Made by a program: the position numbers and the translations under genes. The notes below the pieces were generated by a model, which was not told the DNA's origin, made no database searches, and saw only the letters and a list, made by a program, of their open reading frames with translations. From Pseudovibrio sp. Tun.PSC04-5.I4 (lineage in GTDB: Bacteria > Pseudomonadota > Alphaproteobacteria > Rhizobiales > Stappiaceae), in NCBI RefSeq assembly GCF_900104145.1, contig NZ_FNLB01000006.1, positions 1,943,001-2,007,000 on the forward strand: 64,000 nt of DNA, read 5' to 3'. Shown here piece after piece: positions 25,155 to 34,520 of the stretch; the stretch's first letter is position 1; each line of letters starts with the position of its first letter.

Positions 25155-27536
25155 TTAAGCCGCCATATCCACTTGCAACCAAGCCGCTGCTTCATTGTTC
25201 ACCACGCGCTCTACTTCAACAGGCGCTTTGGTGTGTTTTTCCAAAATTGAAAGAGCTTTTTCGAGCTCAGGTCCCGCAGGGGATCCATCTGTAGCGATGA
25301 TCACACGGTCCGCTTCTGACAGCATCTGTGCGCAAATCAGGCTTGGTTCAATCAAGCCCAGATCAGCAACAATCACATCATATGTGAGATCTAACGCTTC
25401 CATGATGAGATTGTAGCGTCCGCCATACACCACCTCATCACGAATAGGCATGTAACCCGACTGTATCACATGCGCCCGCGAAACTGGGTCTCGGTGAATC
25501 ACATTCGTAAAAGCAGCCTCGCCTTCCAACAACTCAGCAAAACCCGGCTTACTCTGATCCGAATCCTCATCAATCTGAGGAACATTCCCCACTTCTTCCA
25601 AAGCAGTTTCCGCAAGAACCGATTGAGTAGCTTCACCGCCCTCGGAGCGCACTTCTACAACAACAGGCATAATGCCCCGTGCCGCAATCTTGCGTGTACA
25701 GCTCAAAGCCACACGAGAAGAAAGCGTTTCATCTTCCACGCTCAAAACAACAACACGGCGCACACGCTCCAGCTGATTGGTATTGTCAGCTTTTGCCCCG
25801 GTGATCGGCAGAGCTTCAACAATGATATCCTCTTCACTCTCAGAGACTTCTTCCTCCTCAAGTTCAGCGTCCAACACTTCTTCCACATCATCATGATCAT
25901 CCTCAGATTCACAATGATCATCTTCTAAGGCTAACTCTTCGACAGGAGTGTCTTCCGAAGGCTCGTCTTCAATACTCACCTGATCCTCAACGTCCTCAAA
26001 AGACCCCTTCAACTCAATAGGAGGAGCGACAGGCGCGTGACTTTGGGTTGTAGCAGCTACCACATTTTCCAACGCATTGGAGCCCGCAGTTCCATTCGAG
26101 ACCCGCGGATTTGCAATAGGAGCTGCTGGCGTCGCAAACGATTCTCTGCGCAATGCCTCCCCTGAAATCAGTGCACGAACGATGCTCCACAAACATCCTA
26201 GGAAAAACGCGGCGAACCCGACAATACCGGCAAGTGCTGAGGCTTTTTTGCCAGAAGCTTTGCTTGGAACAGATGCACGAGAAATCACACGAGAATCAGC
26301 ATTAAGGACACCAACGCCCTGCAACACTTCCGCTTCACGCAAACTCACGAGCAATTGGGTCAGCTGTTCGGTCTTGGAGCGAGCTCCACGCTCCAGCTCC
26401 TGCAAACGCACTTGATCAGCCCCAGACCGAGCCGCCAGCTTTTTTAATTCTTCAACTCTGGAGTTTAAATCAGCGTAGCGGTCCTGTGCGATTTCTGCAT
26501 CATTTTCTAAGCCAACAACAATCTTACGAGCCTCAGCTCGAATTTGCCTCTCATACCCGCTCAGCTGAGAGCGTAGCGCTTTGATCTGCGGATGATTCGG
26601 CAGCAGTGTCGAAGAAAGCTCAGCAATCCGGTTTTCAAGCGCAAGCTGGCGCTCTCGCAATCGCTGTATCAAAGAGGACTGTAAAACCTGAGTGGCTGTT
26701 TCAAGCGAACCGCCACTGTCCAGCAACGCGCGAATCTGTTTCGCCTGTGCTTCTGCCTGTGAACGCGCAACGATCGCAGCAGAAACCTGAGAGCTAAGCT
26801 CGGCCAGTTGTTGCTGGTTCAGTGTACGGTTTTCAGATCCAAGCAACAGATCAGCGCCAGCACGAAACGTTGCTGCTTCCTGCTGAGCAGCTTCTACTTC
26901 GCTTTGCAGCCGCTTCACCTGCGGAGCAAGAGCATCAGCCGTATTGTTCGTAACAGCGCGCTTCGCATTGTCCTGTAAAGTGCGATATTCTTTAACAACC
27001 GTATTTGCAATGGTCGCAGCAAGCTCAGGATCTTTGCTGGTAAAGCGCACAGCAATCACACGAGACCCATCGATCTGATAGACATCTAGATTGTCAGTAA
27101 ACTTGTTCAGAACGCGCTCAGCCTGGCTAACCTGCTCAGAAGACGGCTCAAATCCCACTTGGGTCATCAGTTGATCAACAAGGCCTAGCTTACTTTTTGC
27201 AGCAAACACCTGATTGCTCTCAAGTCTTAACTTCTGCACCACACGACGGGCAAGGTCACGCGATTGTAAAAGCTGAACCTGACTGGCAATGCCTTCTTTA
27301 TCTAAAAGAGAACGTTCCTGTTCGCCATTGCGGAATTGCCCGGGAAGAACGATTTTTGCAGTGTCGATAAGAATTTTAGATTCACTGGTGTATTTGGCTG
27401 GCTGTTTACTGGCCATATAATAGGTGCCAGCTGCAATAAGTGCCGCAAAAGGAATTACCCATAGGAACCCTTTAAGCACCTTTTTAAACAGCACGCCCAT
27501 ATCAAGAAAGACATCTTCTTGCGGCACAGCCCACAT
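25155..27536 (-). CDS. GumC/Wzz-type polysaccharide co-polymerase with degenerate kinase-like tail
   Basis: 793 aa. A short cytoplasmic N-terminus, TM1 near residues 24-43, then a periplasmic Wzz domain with long coiled coils (residues about 180-400, heptads such as AELSSQVSAAIVARSQAEAQ), the family PSKASGKKAS segment, and TM2 near 430-455. A disordered, very acidic linker (about 530-610, runs such as ELEEEEVSESEEDI) leads to a nucleotide-binding-like C-terminal domain with a Walker-B-like YDVIVADLGL. There is no Walker A GKS/GKT motif and no C-terminal tyrosine cluster, so it is not an active BY-kinase by inspection. It controls polymer length or export (family knowledge). Confidence 0.85.
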   Translation of the reverse strand: MWAVPQEDVFLDMGVLFKKVLKGFLWVIPFAALIAAGTYYMASKQPAKYTSESKILIDTAKIVLPGQFRNGEQERSLLDKEGIASQVQLLQSRDLARRVVQKLRLESNQVFAAKSKLGLVDQLMTQVGFEPSSEQVSQAERVLNKFTDNLDVYQIDGSRVIAVRFTSKDPELAATIANTVVKEYRTLQDNAKRAVTNNTADALAPQVKRLQSEVEAAQQEAATFRAGADLLLGSENRTLNQQQLAELSSQVSAAIVARSQAEAQAKQIRALLDSGGSLETATQVLQSSLIQRLRERQLALENRIAELSSTLLPNHPQIKALRSQLSGYERQIRAEARKIVVGLENDAEIAQDRYADLNSRVEELKKLAARSGADQVRLQELERGARSKTEQLTQLLVSLREAEVLQGVGVLNADSRVISRASVPSKASGKKASALAGIVGFAAFFLGCLWSIVRALISGEALRRESFATPAAPIANPRVSNGTAGSNALENVVAATTQSHAPVAPPIELKGSFEDVEDQVSIEDEPSEDTPVEELALEDDHCESEDDHDDVEEVLDAELEEEEVSESEEDIIVEALPITGAKADNTNQLERVRRVVVLSVEDETLSSRVALSCTRKIAARGIMPVVVEVRSEGGEATQSVLAETALEEVGNVPQIDEDSDQSKPGFAELLEGEAAFTNVIHRDPVSRAHVIQSGYMPIRDEVVYGGRYNLIMEALDLTYDVIVADLGLIEPSLICAQMLSEADRVIIATDGSPAGPELEKALSILEKHTKAPVEVERVVNNEAAAWLQVDMAA

Positions 27537-27750
27537 CCCCGTTGAATCAATGAATTACAAACCAGTTCGATGTTCATAAGAATGCATAGACAGGGTAACC
27601 AAGTTCTTAAGCCCCTAGAGCAAATGCTAGAAAGAAATGACAAAGTTCCCAACTAATCTTCCAAAAATAATTAGAGGATTATTACAATATTTATATTCTA
27701 TTAACTTTGAGGCGCGAAATATACTCCTAATTATTTTAAAGGATTTCGTG

Positions 27751-28308
27751 ATGTACCTGCGCCATGTTGCAGTTTTTGCTGGTCTGGCTCTACTAACGAG
27801 CTGCTCATCCTATCAAAAGCCAGAGCCTGCCTTTCATGAAGAACTGGTACAGCCATACACATTAGCTGCAAGTGATGAAGTCCGTATCATTGTTTTTGGT
27901 CAGGCAGATCTATCTAACACTTACAAAGTAGATCAGGGCGGAAGTCTTGCATTCCCATTGATTGGCCAGATCAACGCAACTGGCAAAACGCCCAAGCAAC
28001 TGGCATCTGTTATTCGCGCAGGCCTGAAGAACGGTTATATCCGTGACCCAGATGTATCGGTTGAAGTCGCTGTATATCGGCCGGTTTTTATCATGGGTGA
28101 AGTTAAAAACGCGGGACAGTATGCCTTCCTACCTGGCATGACCATTCAGAACGCGATTGCGACAGCTGGTGGCTTTACAGCACGAGCACGCCAACAAGGT
28201 GTCGATCTAACAAGACAGATAAGCGGAGAAGTCGCCAGTGGTCCTGCTCCGGTTACCGCGCCAATACGTCCGGGTGACACCATCTATGTGCATGAACGGC
28301 TGCTCTGA
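27751..28308 (+). CDS. Wza/GumB-type polysaccharide export lipoprotein
   Basis: About 185 aa. The ATG at 27751 has AAAGGA 7 nt upstream and starts a lipoprotein signal peptide ending in LALLTSC, so the longer frame from 27637 is not used. The Poly_export domain follows (YTLAASDEVRIIVFGQADLS, GSLAFPLIGQINATG), then one SLBB-like region (VFIMGEVKNAGQYAFLPGMT). Such proteins form the outer-membrane/periplasmic channel with a Wzz/GumC partner, here the divergent neighbour gene. Confidence 0.9.
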   Translation: MYLRHVAVFAGLALLTSCSSYQKPEPAFHEELVQPYTLAASDEVRIIVFGQADLSNTYKVDQGGSLAFPLIGQINATGKTPKQLASVIRAGLKNGYIRDPDVSVEVAVYRPVFIMGEVKNAGQYAFLPGMTIQNAIATAGGFTARARQQGVDLTRQISGEVASGPAPVTAPIRPGDTIYVHERLL

Positions 28309-28371
28309 TATCAAACAATGCATACCACATGCCTTTGCGTTTATAGAGTAAAACCTACTATTAATGCTTAA

Positions 28372-28388
28372 TTAACCCTAGCGGTTAA
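28372..28388. promoter_or_regulatory. palindromic site between export and glycosyltransferase genes
   Basis: TTAACC (28372-28377), spacer CTAGC, GGTTAA (28383-28388): a perfect 6-bp dyad about 100 bp upstream of the GT4 start. Possible operator for the downstream exopolysaccharide operon; no regulator can be assigned. Confidence 0.3.
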
Positions 28389-28488
28389 CAGGTCAAACAG
28401 TATTTTAAGCTAGCAATAAACACAGTTGCGCTGATGTCTGTGCTGGGGAGCATTAGACTGAAATAGCGCGGTGGGGAGATTGCTGCTC

Positions 28489-29718
28489 ATGTCTGCGGAC
28501 AAGCTTAAAATCATACATTGCATTCGTGCGCCTTGGGGCGGCGCGTTTCGTCATCTGCTGGACTTGGTAGAAACTCAGATTGCAATGGGTCACGAGCTCG
28601 GCATTGTGTGCGCCTCTGAAGACATAGCACCTGCCACACAGGCGATTTTGGACAAGATGAAACCCGATCTGTCACTGGGTTTGATGACGGCCCCAATGGC
28701 AAGGTCTCTCGGTCCCAAAGATGTGCTCAGCTTCTTCAAGCTCACCAAGCAAATCACCCCCTTACGACCGGATGTGCTGCATGGACATGGTGCAAAAGGT
28801 GGCGTCTGGGCTCGTACAATCGGAACAACCCTGAAGCTTCGCGGAGCAAACACCCAACGTATTTACAGCCCTCACGGCGGAAGCTTGCACTATGATCTCT
28901 CGACGATCTCGGGAAAAGTTTACATCACGCTGGAAAAACTTCTGAAGCCACTGACGGATGCAATCGTCTTCACCAGCGCTTTTGAAAAACAAGCCTACGC
29001 CACTAAAATTGGACTTGAGAACGAAGGGCCTCGCAACAGGATCGTGCACAACGGCCTGCGAGACGCAGAGTTTGAGGTTTCCATAGAAAACGAAACAGCC
29101 GCAGACCTTCTCTTTATTGGAGAACTGCGCATGCTGAAAGGTGTTGACCTGCTGATCAACGCACTCTCAGATTTACATTGCAAAAATGCATCTAAACCAA
29201 CTCTGGCAATTGTGGGCGCAGGTCCAGATCGTCATCTGTTCGAGAAGATGGTCTCTGACAAAAACCTACAAGCTCACGTAAGATTCTACGGATATCTGCC
29301 TTTTAAACAAGCACTTCCACTCGGCAAGATCGCTGTTATCCCCTCACGCGCAGAAGCCCTTCCTTACATCGTTCTGGAGCTTCTTGCTGCGCAAAAACCT
29401 TTAATCACCACACGCGTTGGCGGCATCCCCGAGATCTACGCAGATTATAAGGAAACACTGGTGCAGCCGGATGACCAACAAAGTCTGACCAATGCACTGG
29501 AGTGGACTCTTTCACACAAAGACGCACAAACTCGTCTGTCTATGGATCTTCAAAATAATCTTAAAACTCATTTCACACTACCTGTTATGGCAAAGAATAT
29601 TACTCAACTTTATCAACCAGTTCGCAGTGAAAAAAACGGACTGGAAGCGCTCGCAGAATCAGTTCAACAATCTACATTAGATTCACGCAGCCCCTCACTT
29701 AGGCGCACGGCATCATGA
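28489..29718 (+). CDS. glycosyltransferase family 4 protein
   Basis: About 409 aa, GT-B fold. The N-terminal domain starts LKIIHCIRAPWGGAFRHLLDL (glycine-rich acceptor loop); the C-terminal donor domain has LLFIGELRMLKGVDLLINAL and the E-x7-E motif in PSRAEALPYIVLELLAAQKP followed by TTRVGGIPEI. Retaining sugar transfer from a nucleotide sugar to a growing lipid-linked glycan is the family role. I use ATG 28489 (GGGGAG upstream) over GTG 28471. Its stop overlaps the next ATG (ATGA), so translation is coupled. Confidence 0.9.
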   Translation: MSADKLKIIHCIRAPWGGAFRHLLDLVETQIAMGHELGIVCASEDIAPATQAILDKMKPDLSLGLMTAPMARSLGPKDVLSFFKLTKQITPLRPDVLHGHGAKGGVWARTIGTTLKLRGANTQRIYSPHGGSLHYDLSTISGKVYITLEKLLKPLTDAIVFTSAFEKQAYATKIGLENEGPRNRIVHNGLRDAEFEVSIENETAADLLFIGELRMLKGVDLLINALSDLHCKNASKPTLAIVGAGPDRHLFEKMVSDKNLQAHVRFYGYLPFKQALPLGKIAVIPSRAEALPYIVLELLAAQKPLITTRVGGIPEIYADYKETLVQPDDQQSLTNALEWTLSHKDAQTRLSMDLQNNLKTHFTLPVMAKNITQLYQPVRSEKNGLEALAESVQQSTLDSRSPSLRRTAS

Positions 29719-31274
29719 TAAAACATCCTATCAATGCTCTTGATGGTAAGCCGTCACCTGATGAAAAGAATAAGGCGAAGGCCCTTTCAACATCTGTGGC
29801 GCACAACGAAGACACTACAAACAATAATCTTTCCCAGGACGCTTTGGAGGTTGCAGCGCAATTGCGCACGAATACCATCTCCAAAAAAGTGTTTGACGGA
29901 CTTATGCGCAGCGCAGATGCCTCCCTTATTGTCTTTACAGGCATCCTCGCTTACCTGACCGGCCCATCAATCGACATCTCACCGCTTTGGCAGATCTTCG
30001 CCTTATTTGAAGCTTCTATGATCGGCGTTATGCTATTTCAGATGGCAGACCTTTATCAGACAAACGCTCTGCAAAAGACCTTCGCCCAGGCTATGCGCCT
30101 GGTGACAGCATGGGCGCTGGTGTTCGCGGCCCTCATCTCATCTTTGCTCCTTGTTTTGCCGTCCGCAGAAATACCGCAAAACTTCCTGCTCAATTGGTTC
30201 ATCAGCGGTGCGATCGTACTCATCGTATTCCGCATGATCATGCGTGTCTTCATCGTTCGTTGGACCAAAGCGGGCCGCCTCAACCGCCGTGCGGTCCTCG
30301 TGGGTGGTGGTCAATCAGCCGCTGACCTTATTGCAGAGCTGGAGCGCCAGCCAAACAACGACATCGAGATTTGCGGTATTTTTGACGATCGCTCTGGTGA
30401 TCGTTCACCTCCAAGCGTGTCCGGTTACCAAAAGCTCGGAAACATCTCCGACCTTGTTGAATTTGCCCGCATCGCTCAAATCGACATGTTGCTGGTGACA
30501 ATCCCAATTCGTGCAGAAAAACGCATCACTCAGCTGCTTGAAAAGCTCTGGGTATTGCCGGTGGACATTCGCCTCTCTGCACATGCAGATAAGCTGCGCT
30601 TTCGTCAACGAGCCTCATCCTTTGTGGGTGCAGTGCCCTTCGTCGATGTGCTGGAAAAGCCAATCGCAGACTGGGATACAATTGCAAAGCGTGCCTTTGA
30701 TATCTTCTTCGCAAGCCTATCCCTGCTGGTACTCTCACCAGTCATGTTGGTAACAGCGGTCCTGATTAAGCTAGATAGTCCCGGCCCTGTGATTTTCCGT
30801 CAGAAACGATACGGCTTTAACAACGAGCTCATCGACGTTTTCAAGTTCCGCTCCATGTACCACCACATGACAGACGCAAGCGCGTCAAAACTGGTGACTA
30901 AGGGCGATTCACGCGTCACAAAAATCGGTCGTTTCATCCGCAAGACCTCCATTGATGAACTGCCGCAGCTGATGAACGTCCTCAAGGGGCAACTCTCACT
31001 TGTTGGCCCTCGTCCGCACGCCCTTTCTGCTAAGGCTGAAGACCGCCTCTATGAAAACGTGGTGGACGGCTACTTTGCCCGTCATAAAGTGAAACCGGGT
31101 GTGACTGGCTGGGCGCAGATCAAAGGGTGGCGCGGAGAAACAGATACGGAAGACAAAATCCAGAAGCGTGTAGAATGCGATATCTACTATATTGAAAACT
31201 GGTCCGTTTTCTTTGATCTTTATATTTTGTTTAAAACACCGTTCTGCTTGTTTGAAACGGAAAACGCATATTGA
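29715..31274 (+). CDS. undecaprenyl-phosphate sugar phosphotransferase (WcaJ/ExoY family)
   Basis: 519 aa polyprenyl phosphoglycosyl transferase that starts exopolysaccharide synthesis by putting a sugar-1-phosphate on undecaprenyl phosphate. N-terminal membrane helices (residues about 75-180), a CoA-binding-like Rossmann domain (RRAVLVGGGQSAADLIAELE), then one re-entrant helix and the catalytic domain: KRAFDIFFASLSLLVLSPVM, DSPGPVIFRQKRYG, FKFRSMY, DELPQLMNVLKGQLSLVGPR. Coupled to the GT4 gene by ATGA, and the next gene starts within its stop. Confidence 0.94.
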   Translation: MIKHPINALDGKPSPDEKNKAKALSTSVAHNEDTTNNNLSQDALEVAAQLRTNTISKKVFDGLMRSADASLIVFTGILAYLTGPSIDISPLWQIFALFEASMIGVMLFQMADLYQTNALQKTFAQAMRLVTAWALVFAALISSLLLVLPSAEIPQNFLLNWFISGAIVLIVFRMIMRVFIVRWTKAGRLNRRAVLVGGGQSAADLIAELERQPNNDIEICGIFDDRSGDRSPPSVSGYQKLGNISDLVEFARIAQIDMLLVTIPIRAEKRITQLLEKLWVLPVDIRLSAHADKLRFRQRASSFVGAVPFVDVLEKPIADWDTIAKRAFDIFFASLSLLVLSPVMLVTAVLIKLDSPGPVIFRQKRYGFNNELIDVFKFRSMYHHMTDASASKLVTKGDSRVTKIGRFIRKTSIDELPQLMNVLKGQLSLVGPRPHALSAKAEDRLYENVVDGYFARHKVKPGVTGWAQIKGWRGETDTEDKIQKRVECDIYYIENWSVFFDLYILFKTPFCLFETENAY

Positions 31275-32539
31275 CCGACCTTGCGCGCCCACACAGCCCG
31301 ACAAAGCGAACCCGCCCATTTTTGTATGTGCCGCTAATGATTGGTGCAGAGCAAATAGCACGTGGGCTTTTGTTCCTCGCCACTGCGATGAGCGCGCTGG
31401 TTATAATTGAGCCTGCTCCCTATGATCTGATGATTGCTGTGTTGCTCGTGGGCTGGTCTTTTTTCGGGTTGGAATTGCGCAAAGATACCCTTCCTCTCCT
31501 AGTCCTGCTCTGCCTCTATATCGCCGGCGGAATTATGGCATTACCAGCAGCAGAAGCCCCCAAAGACGCTCTGACTTTTTATGCAGTCACCGTTTTTCTC
31601 GCCTGCTCCTCTTTCCTTTATGCAGCCACGCTGTCCGCAAATATGGAAAGAATGGAGTGGATCGAGAAAGGTTACATGGTAGCAGCTTTGTTTGCGACGC
31701 TTTTAGCGATAGCAGGGTACTTCAACGCGTTCCCGGGCGCGTACGATCAATTCACCCTTTACGGGCGCGCTAAGGGCACTTTCAAAGATCCAAACGTCTA
31801 CGGCCCGTTTTTATTGCTGCCAACGCTCTTTATCGTCTACGATATATTGACCAAACCGATCCGTGCGAATTTTTTCAAAGCCGGTGTGCTGCTCATCCTC
31901 CTGCTCGGCACATTCCTCTCTTTTTCACGTGCTGCTTGGGGCATGACCCTAGGCGGAAGCTTTATGGTCTTTCTACTGGTGTTCATCAATGAACGCCGAT
32001 CCATGTCCCGCCTCAAACTACTGGGCCTACTGGGTTTGGCAGGCATCGGTCTGTTTCTCATGATACTGGCAATTCTGTCCATCGATTCAATTTCGGAGAT
32101 GTTCACTCAGCGCGCAAAATTGGTGCAAGACTATGATGGTGCCCGTTTGGGTCGGTTTGGGCGCTGGGGCGCAGGTTTCACACTGGTCACAGAGGCACCC
32201 TTTGGTCTCGGCGCAGGAGGTTTTTCCAACATCTTCCCAGAGGATGAGCACAACTCCTACCTCAAAGCTTTTACAACCTATGGCTGGCTGGGAGGGCTAT
32301 CCTATGTAACTCTTGTATTCTGGACGCTGATCAAGGCATTTCCCCTCGTATTCAAGCCTCGTCCATGGCAAAAATACATTGTCTGCGCCTATGTTGCGTT
32401 CTTGCTACATGCCTGTGTAAGTTTCATTATTGATAGTGATCACTGGCGTCATTACTTCCTGTTACTGGGCATCCTATGGGCAGTGATAGCCGCTGAAGCT
32501 GGCATCTCCAGATACCGGCGTTTTCCACCAACACAATAG
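31271..32539 (+). CDS. Wzy/O-antigen ligase-like polysaccharide polymerase
   Basis: 422-aa polytopic inner-membrane protein with about 10-12 helices and a Wzy_C/ligase signature, FSRAAWGMTLGG in the ligase-type motif, then a large periplasmic loop with GRFGRWGAGFTLVTEAP and HNSYLKAFTTYGWLGG. The start is TTG overlapping the preceding TGA (TTGA), so coupled translation is likely. With deacetylase, Wzz/GumC, Wza, GT4 and phosphoglycosyl transferase it completes a Wzx/Wzy-type set, but no flippase (Wzx) is in the window. Confidence 0.88.
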   Translation: MTDLARPHSPTKRTRPFLYVPLMIGAEQIARGLLFLATAMSALVIIEPAPYDLMIAVLLVGWSFFGLELRKDTLPLLVLLCLYIAGGIMALPAAEAPKDALTFYAVTVFLACSSFLYAATLSANMERMEWIEKGYMVAALFATLLAIAGYFNAFPGAYDQFTLYGRAKGTFKDPNVYGPFLLLPTLFIVYDILTKPIRANFFKAGVLLILLLGTFLSFSRAAWGMTLGGSFMVFLLVFINERRSMSRLKLLGLLGLAGIGLFLMILAILSIDSISEMFTQRAKLVQDYDGARLGRFGRWGAGFTLVTEAPFGLGAGGFSNIFPEDEHNSYLKAFTTYGWLGGLSYVTLVFWTLIKAFPLVFKPRPWQKYIVCAYVAFLLHACVSFIIDSDHWRHYFLLLGILWAVIAAEAGISRYRRFPPTQ

Positions 32540-32675
32540 ACCTGTCCGCATTTGATCCTTGATCAAGCCCCCTGAATTGGGTAGGAAAGTTGTATGGACA
32601 GGCATAACACTTAGCCTGCTCATCCGGTATTCGCATTTGCGTTTCACGCATCCAGGCGCGGGTATCTTAAGGGTT

Positions 32676-32752
32676 CGGGTAGTAGCGCAGCCTGGTAGCG
32701 CACTTCACTGGGGGTGAAGGGGTCGTCGGTTCAAATCCGGCCTACCCGACCA
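32676..32752 (+). tRNA. tRNA-Pro (anticodon GGG)
   Basis: 77 nt including encoded CCA. The acceptor stem CGGGTAG/CTACCCG is perfect. The D arm has AGCCTGGTAGC, the anticodon stem CTTCA/TGAAG encloses a loop with GGG at 34-36, and the T arm has GGTTCAAATCC. It lies downstream of the exopolysaccharide genes; no direct repeat of its 3' end was noticed nearby. Confidence 0.96.
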
Positions 32753-32841
32753 TTATTTTCACAAAACCAATAGTTTGAACCTTGTGCTGGTGGATACATC
32801 CATCCAGCCACAAGGCGAAGTCCCAGCACATTTTCGGCCAC

Positions 32842-32871
32842 AAAAAAGGGAGCCGACACAGTCAGCCTCCT
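32842..32871 (-). terminator. terminator of the amidohydrolase gene
   Basis: On the minus strand GGAGGCTGAC pairs with GTCGGCTCCC (wobbles allowed) around a TGT loop, followed by six T. It is 34 bp beyond the amidohydrolase stop. Confidence 0.72.
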
Positions 32872-32905
32872 CCTCATAATCTCAGTAGTCGCTCAAACAG
32901 TTCGC

Positions 32906-34306
32906 TTACTGTACGATCTCACCTTTATCGATCACAGCCTTGCGAACCACATCGGAAAACGCGACAGCTTCCTTGCGGATCTGCTCTTCGTCAACGGTCA
33001 GGATGTCCCGGTTATCCATCAGGATACGGCCATCAACAATTGATGTGCTCACATTGGTCGCGTAAGCAGAATAAACCAGTGCTGAGTATGGGTTGTAGAT
33101 CGGAACCATGTTTGGCGCTTTGGTGTCGATGATGATCACGTCAGCCAACTTGCCAACTTCCAAAGACCCAATCTTGTCTTCCATGTGAAGCGCACGCGCA
33201 GCGCCGATGGTTGCCATTTCAACCACCTTCACAGGAGGCATCGCAGCGCGGTCTTTGTTGACCAGCTTATGGACCTTCGCAACCTGACCCAGTTCATCAA
33301 TGATGGAAAGCGTATTACCGGACATAGGTCCATCCGTACCAAGACCAATGCGAAGACCCTGATCAAACATCTTCAATGCAGGTGCAACACCCTTAGCGGA
33401 TTTGATATTTGCACTCATATTATGAGAGATGCCGACATCGTAATCCTTCAGAATCTGGATATCATCGTCGTTTGCTGTAATGGTATGGGCTGCTACCACC
33501 TTATCGGAAAGCGCACCGATTTCCGCCATGTAACCGATTGGCGTCTTGCCCGGCATACGTTTTTCAATCTTCTCACTCTCGCGCTTAGATTCGGCGAGAT
33601 GGATGAGGACCGGAACGTCTTTTTCCTGCGCTAGTTTATTTATCTTGACCAGCACTTCTGTTGTGTTGGTGTATGGCGCGTGAGGTGCAAACGCAGGCGT
33701 AATACGAGGATGATCCTTGTATTCCTCAATAAAGTTCAAAGCGTAATTGATGCCTTCCTCAGCATTCTTCGCATCGGCAACCGGAAACTTGATCACAGTC
33801 TCACCAAGCACAGCACGCATACCAATTTGGTCAACGGTCTTCGCAACTTCATCCTCAAAATAGTACATGTCAGCGTAAGTGGTTACACCGCCTTTAAGCA
33901 TCTCTACGTTGCCAAGGTTAGCACCAATACGCACCATATCGCGTGAGACCAGGGCCGCTTCAAGTGGGAAGATATATCGGTACAAGCGATCTGGCACATC
34001 ATCAGCCAGCGAGCGGAACACGGTCATGGAAACGTGAGTATGAGCATTGATCATACCCGGCATAACAATATCGCCATCTGCATCAATGGTTTTTTCTGCA
34101 GTGTAATCTGCGCTATCAGATCCGTCCGTTACAGCAAAAATCTTATTGCCTTTGATAGCAACAAGGCCGCGATCAAAAACAGTTTTCTGCGCATCCATAG
34201 TCAAAATTTGCGCATTGGTGATCAATAAATCAACAGCTTCGCCTGCATTCGCGTTTGAGAGCGCTGTGAAACCAAGGAGAAGAGAGAGTAAGCCAATTTT
34301 CTTCAT
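32906..34306 (-). CDS. exported amidohydrolase (MtaD/TrzN-like metal-dependent deaminase)
   Basis: About 466 aa from the ATG at 34306. It begins with a Sec signal peptide (KKIGLLSLLLGFTALSNANA), then an amidohydrolase TIM barrel: MPGMINAHTHVSM (zinc His pair), FAPHAPYT, the His of VLIHLAES, VAAHTITAND and the Asp motif GLGTDGPMSGN. The family includes 5'-methylthioadenosine/S-adenosylhomocysteine and triazine/guanine-type deaminases. These are usually cytoplasmic, so the signal peptide is noteworthy. The longer frame to 34387 would bury the signal peptide and is rejected. Substrate unknown. Confidence 0.85.
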   Translation of the reverse strand: MKKIGLLSLLLGFTALSNANAGEAVDLLITNAQILTMDAQKTVFDRGLVAIKGNKIFAVTDGSDSADYTAEKTIDADGDIVMPGMINAHTHVSMTVFRSLADDVPDRLYRYIFPLEAALVSRDMVRIGANLGNVEMLKGGVTTYADMYYFEDEVAKTVDQIGMRAVLGETVIKFPVADAKNAEEGINYALNFIEEYKDHPRITPAFAPHAPYTNTTEVLVKINKLAQEKDVPVLIHLAESKRESEKIEKRMPGKTPIGYMAEIGALSDKVVAAHTITANDDDIQILKDYDVGISHNMSANIKSAKGVAPALKMFDQGLRIGLGTDGPMSGNTLSIIDELGQVAKVHKLVNKDRAAMPPVKVVEMATIGAARALHMEDKIGSLEVGKLADVIIIDTKAPNMVPIYNPYSALVYSAYATNVSTSIVDGRILMDNRDILTVDEEQIRKEAVAFSDVVRKAVIDKGEIVQ

Positions 34307-34520
34307 ATGAGCTGCAATGCCTTTCAAGCAAAACGATAGGTGAGCACCCTGCCAAATTCTGAGAGCTCGCAAACACATTAGAGACACTGCAGATGAGTGG
34401 CATTGGTATTTTTAACTATAGTCAACTTGTGACCATCATTCTCTTGGGGAGTAATAAGCCTCCGCAGCGTGAGTTTTGCCGAGCAGTTCACGCTCTCCTT
34501 GGCCCCGCAATGCCGAAGAT

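Noticed and set aside
32676..32752. tRNA-Pro as an integration site for the exopolysaccharide or lysozyme region
   Set aside because: No duplicate of the tRNA 3' end and no integrase gene were seen in the window.
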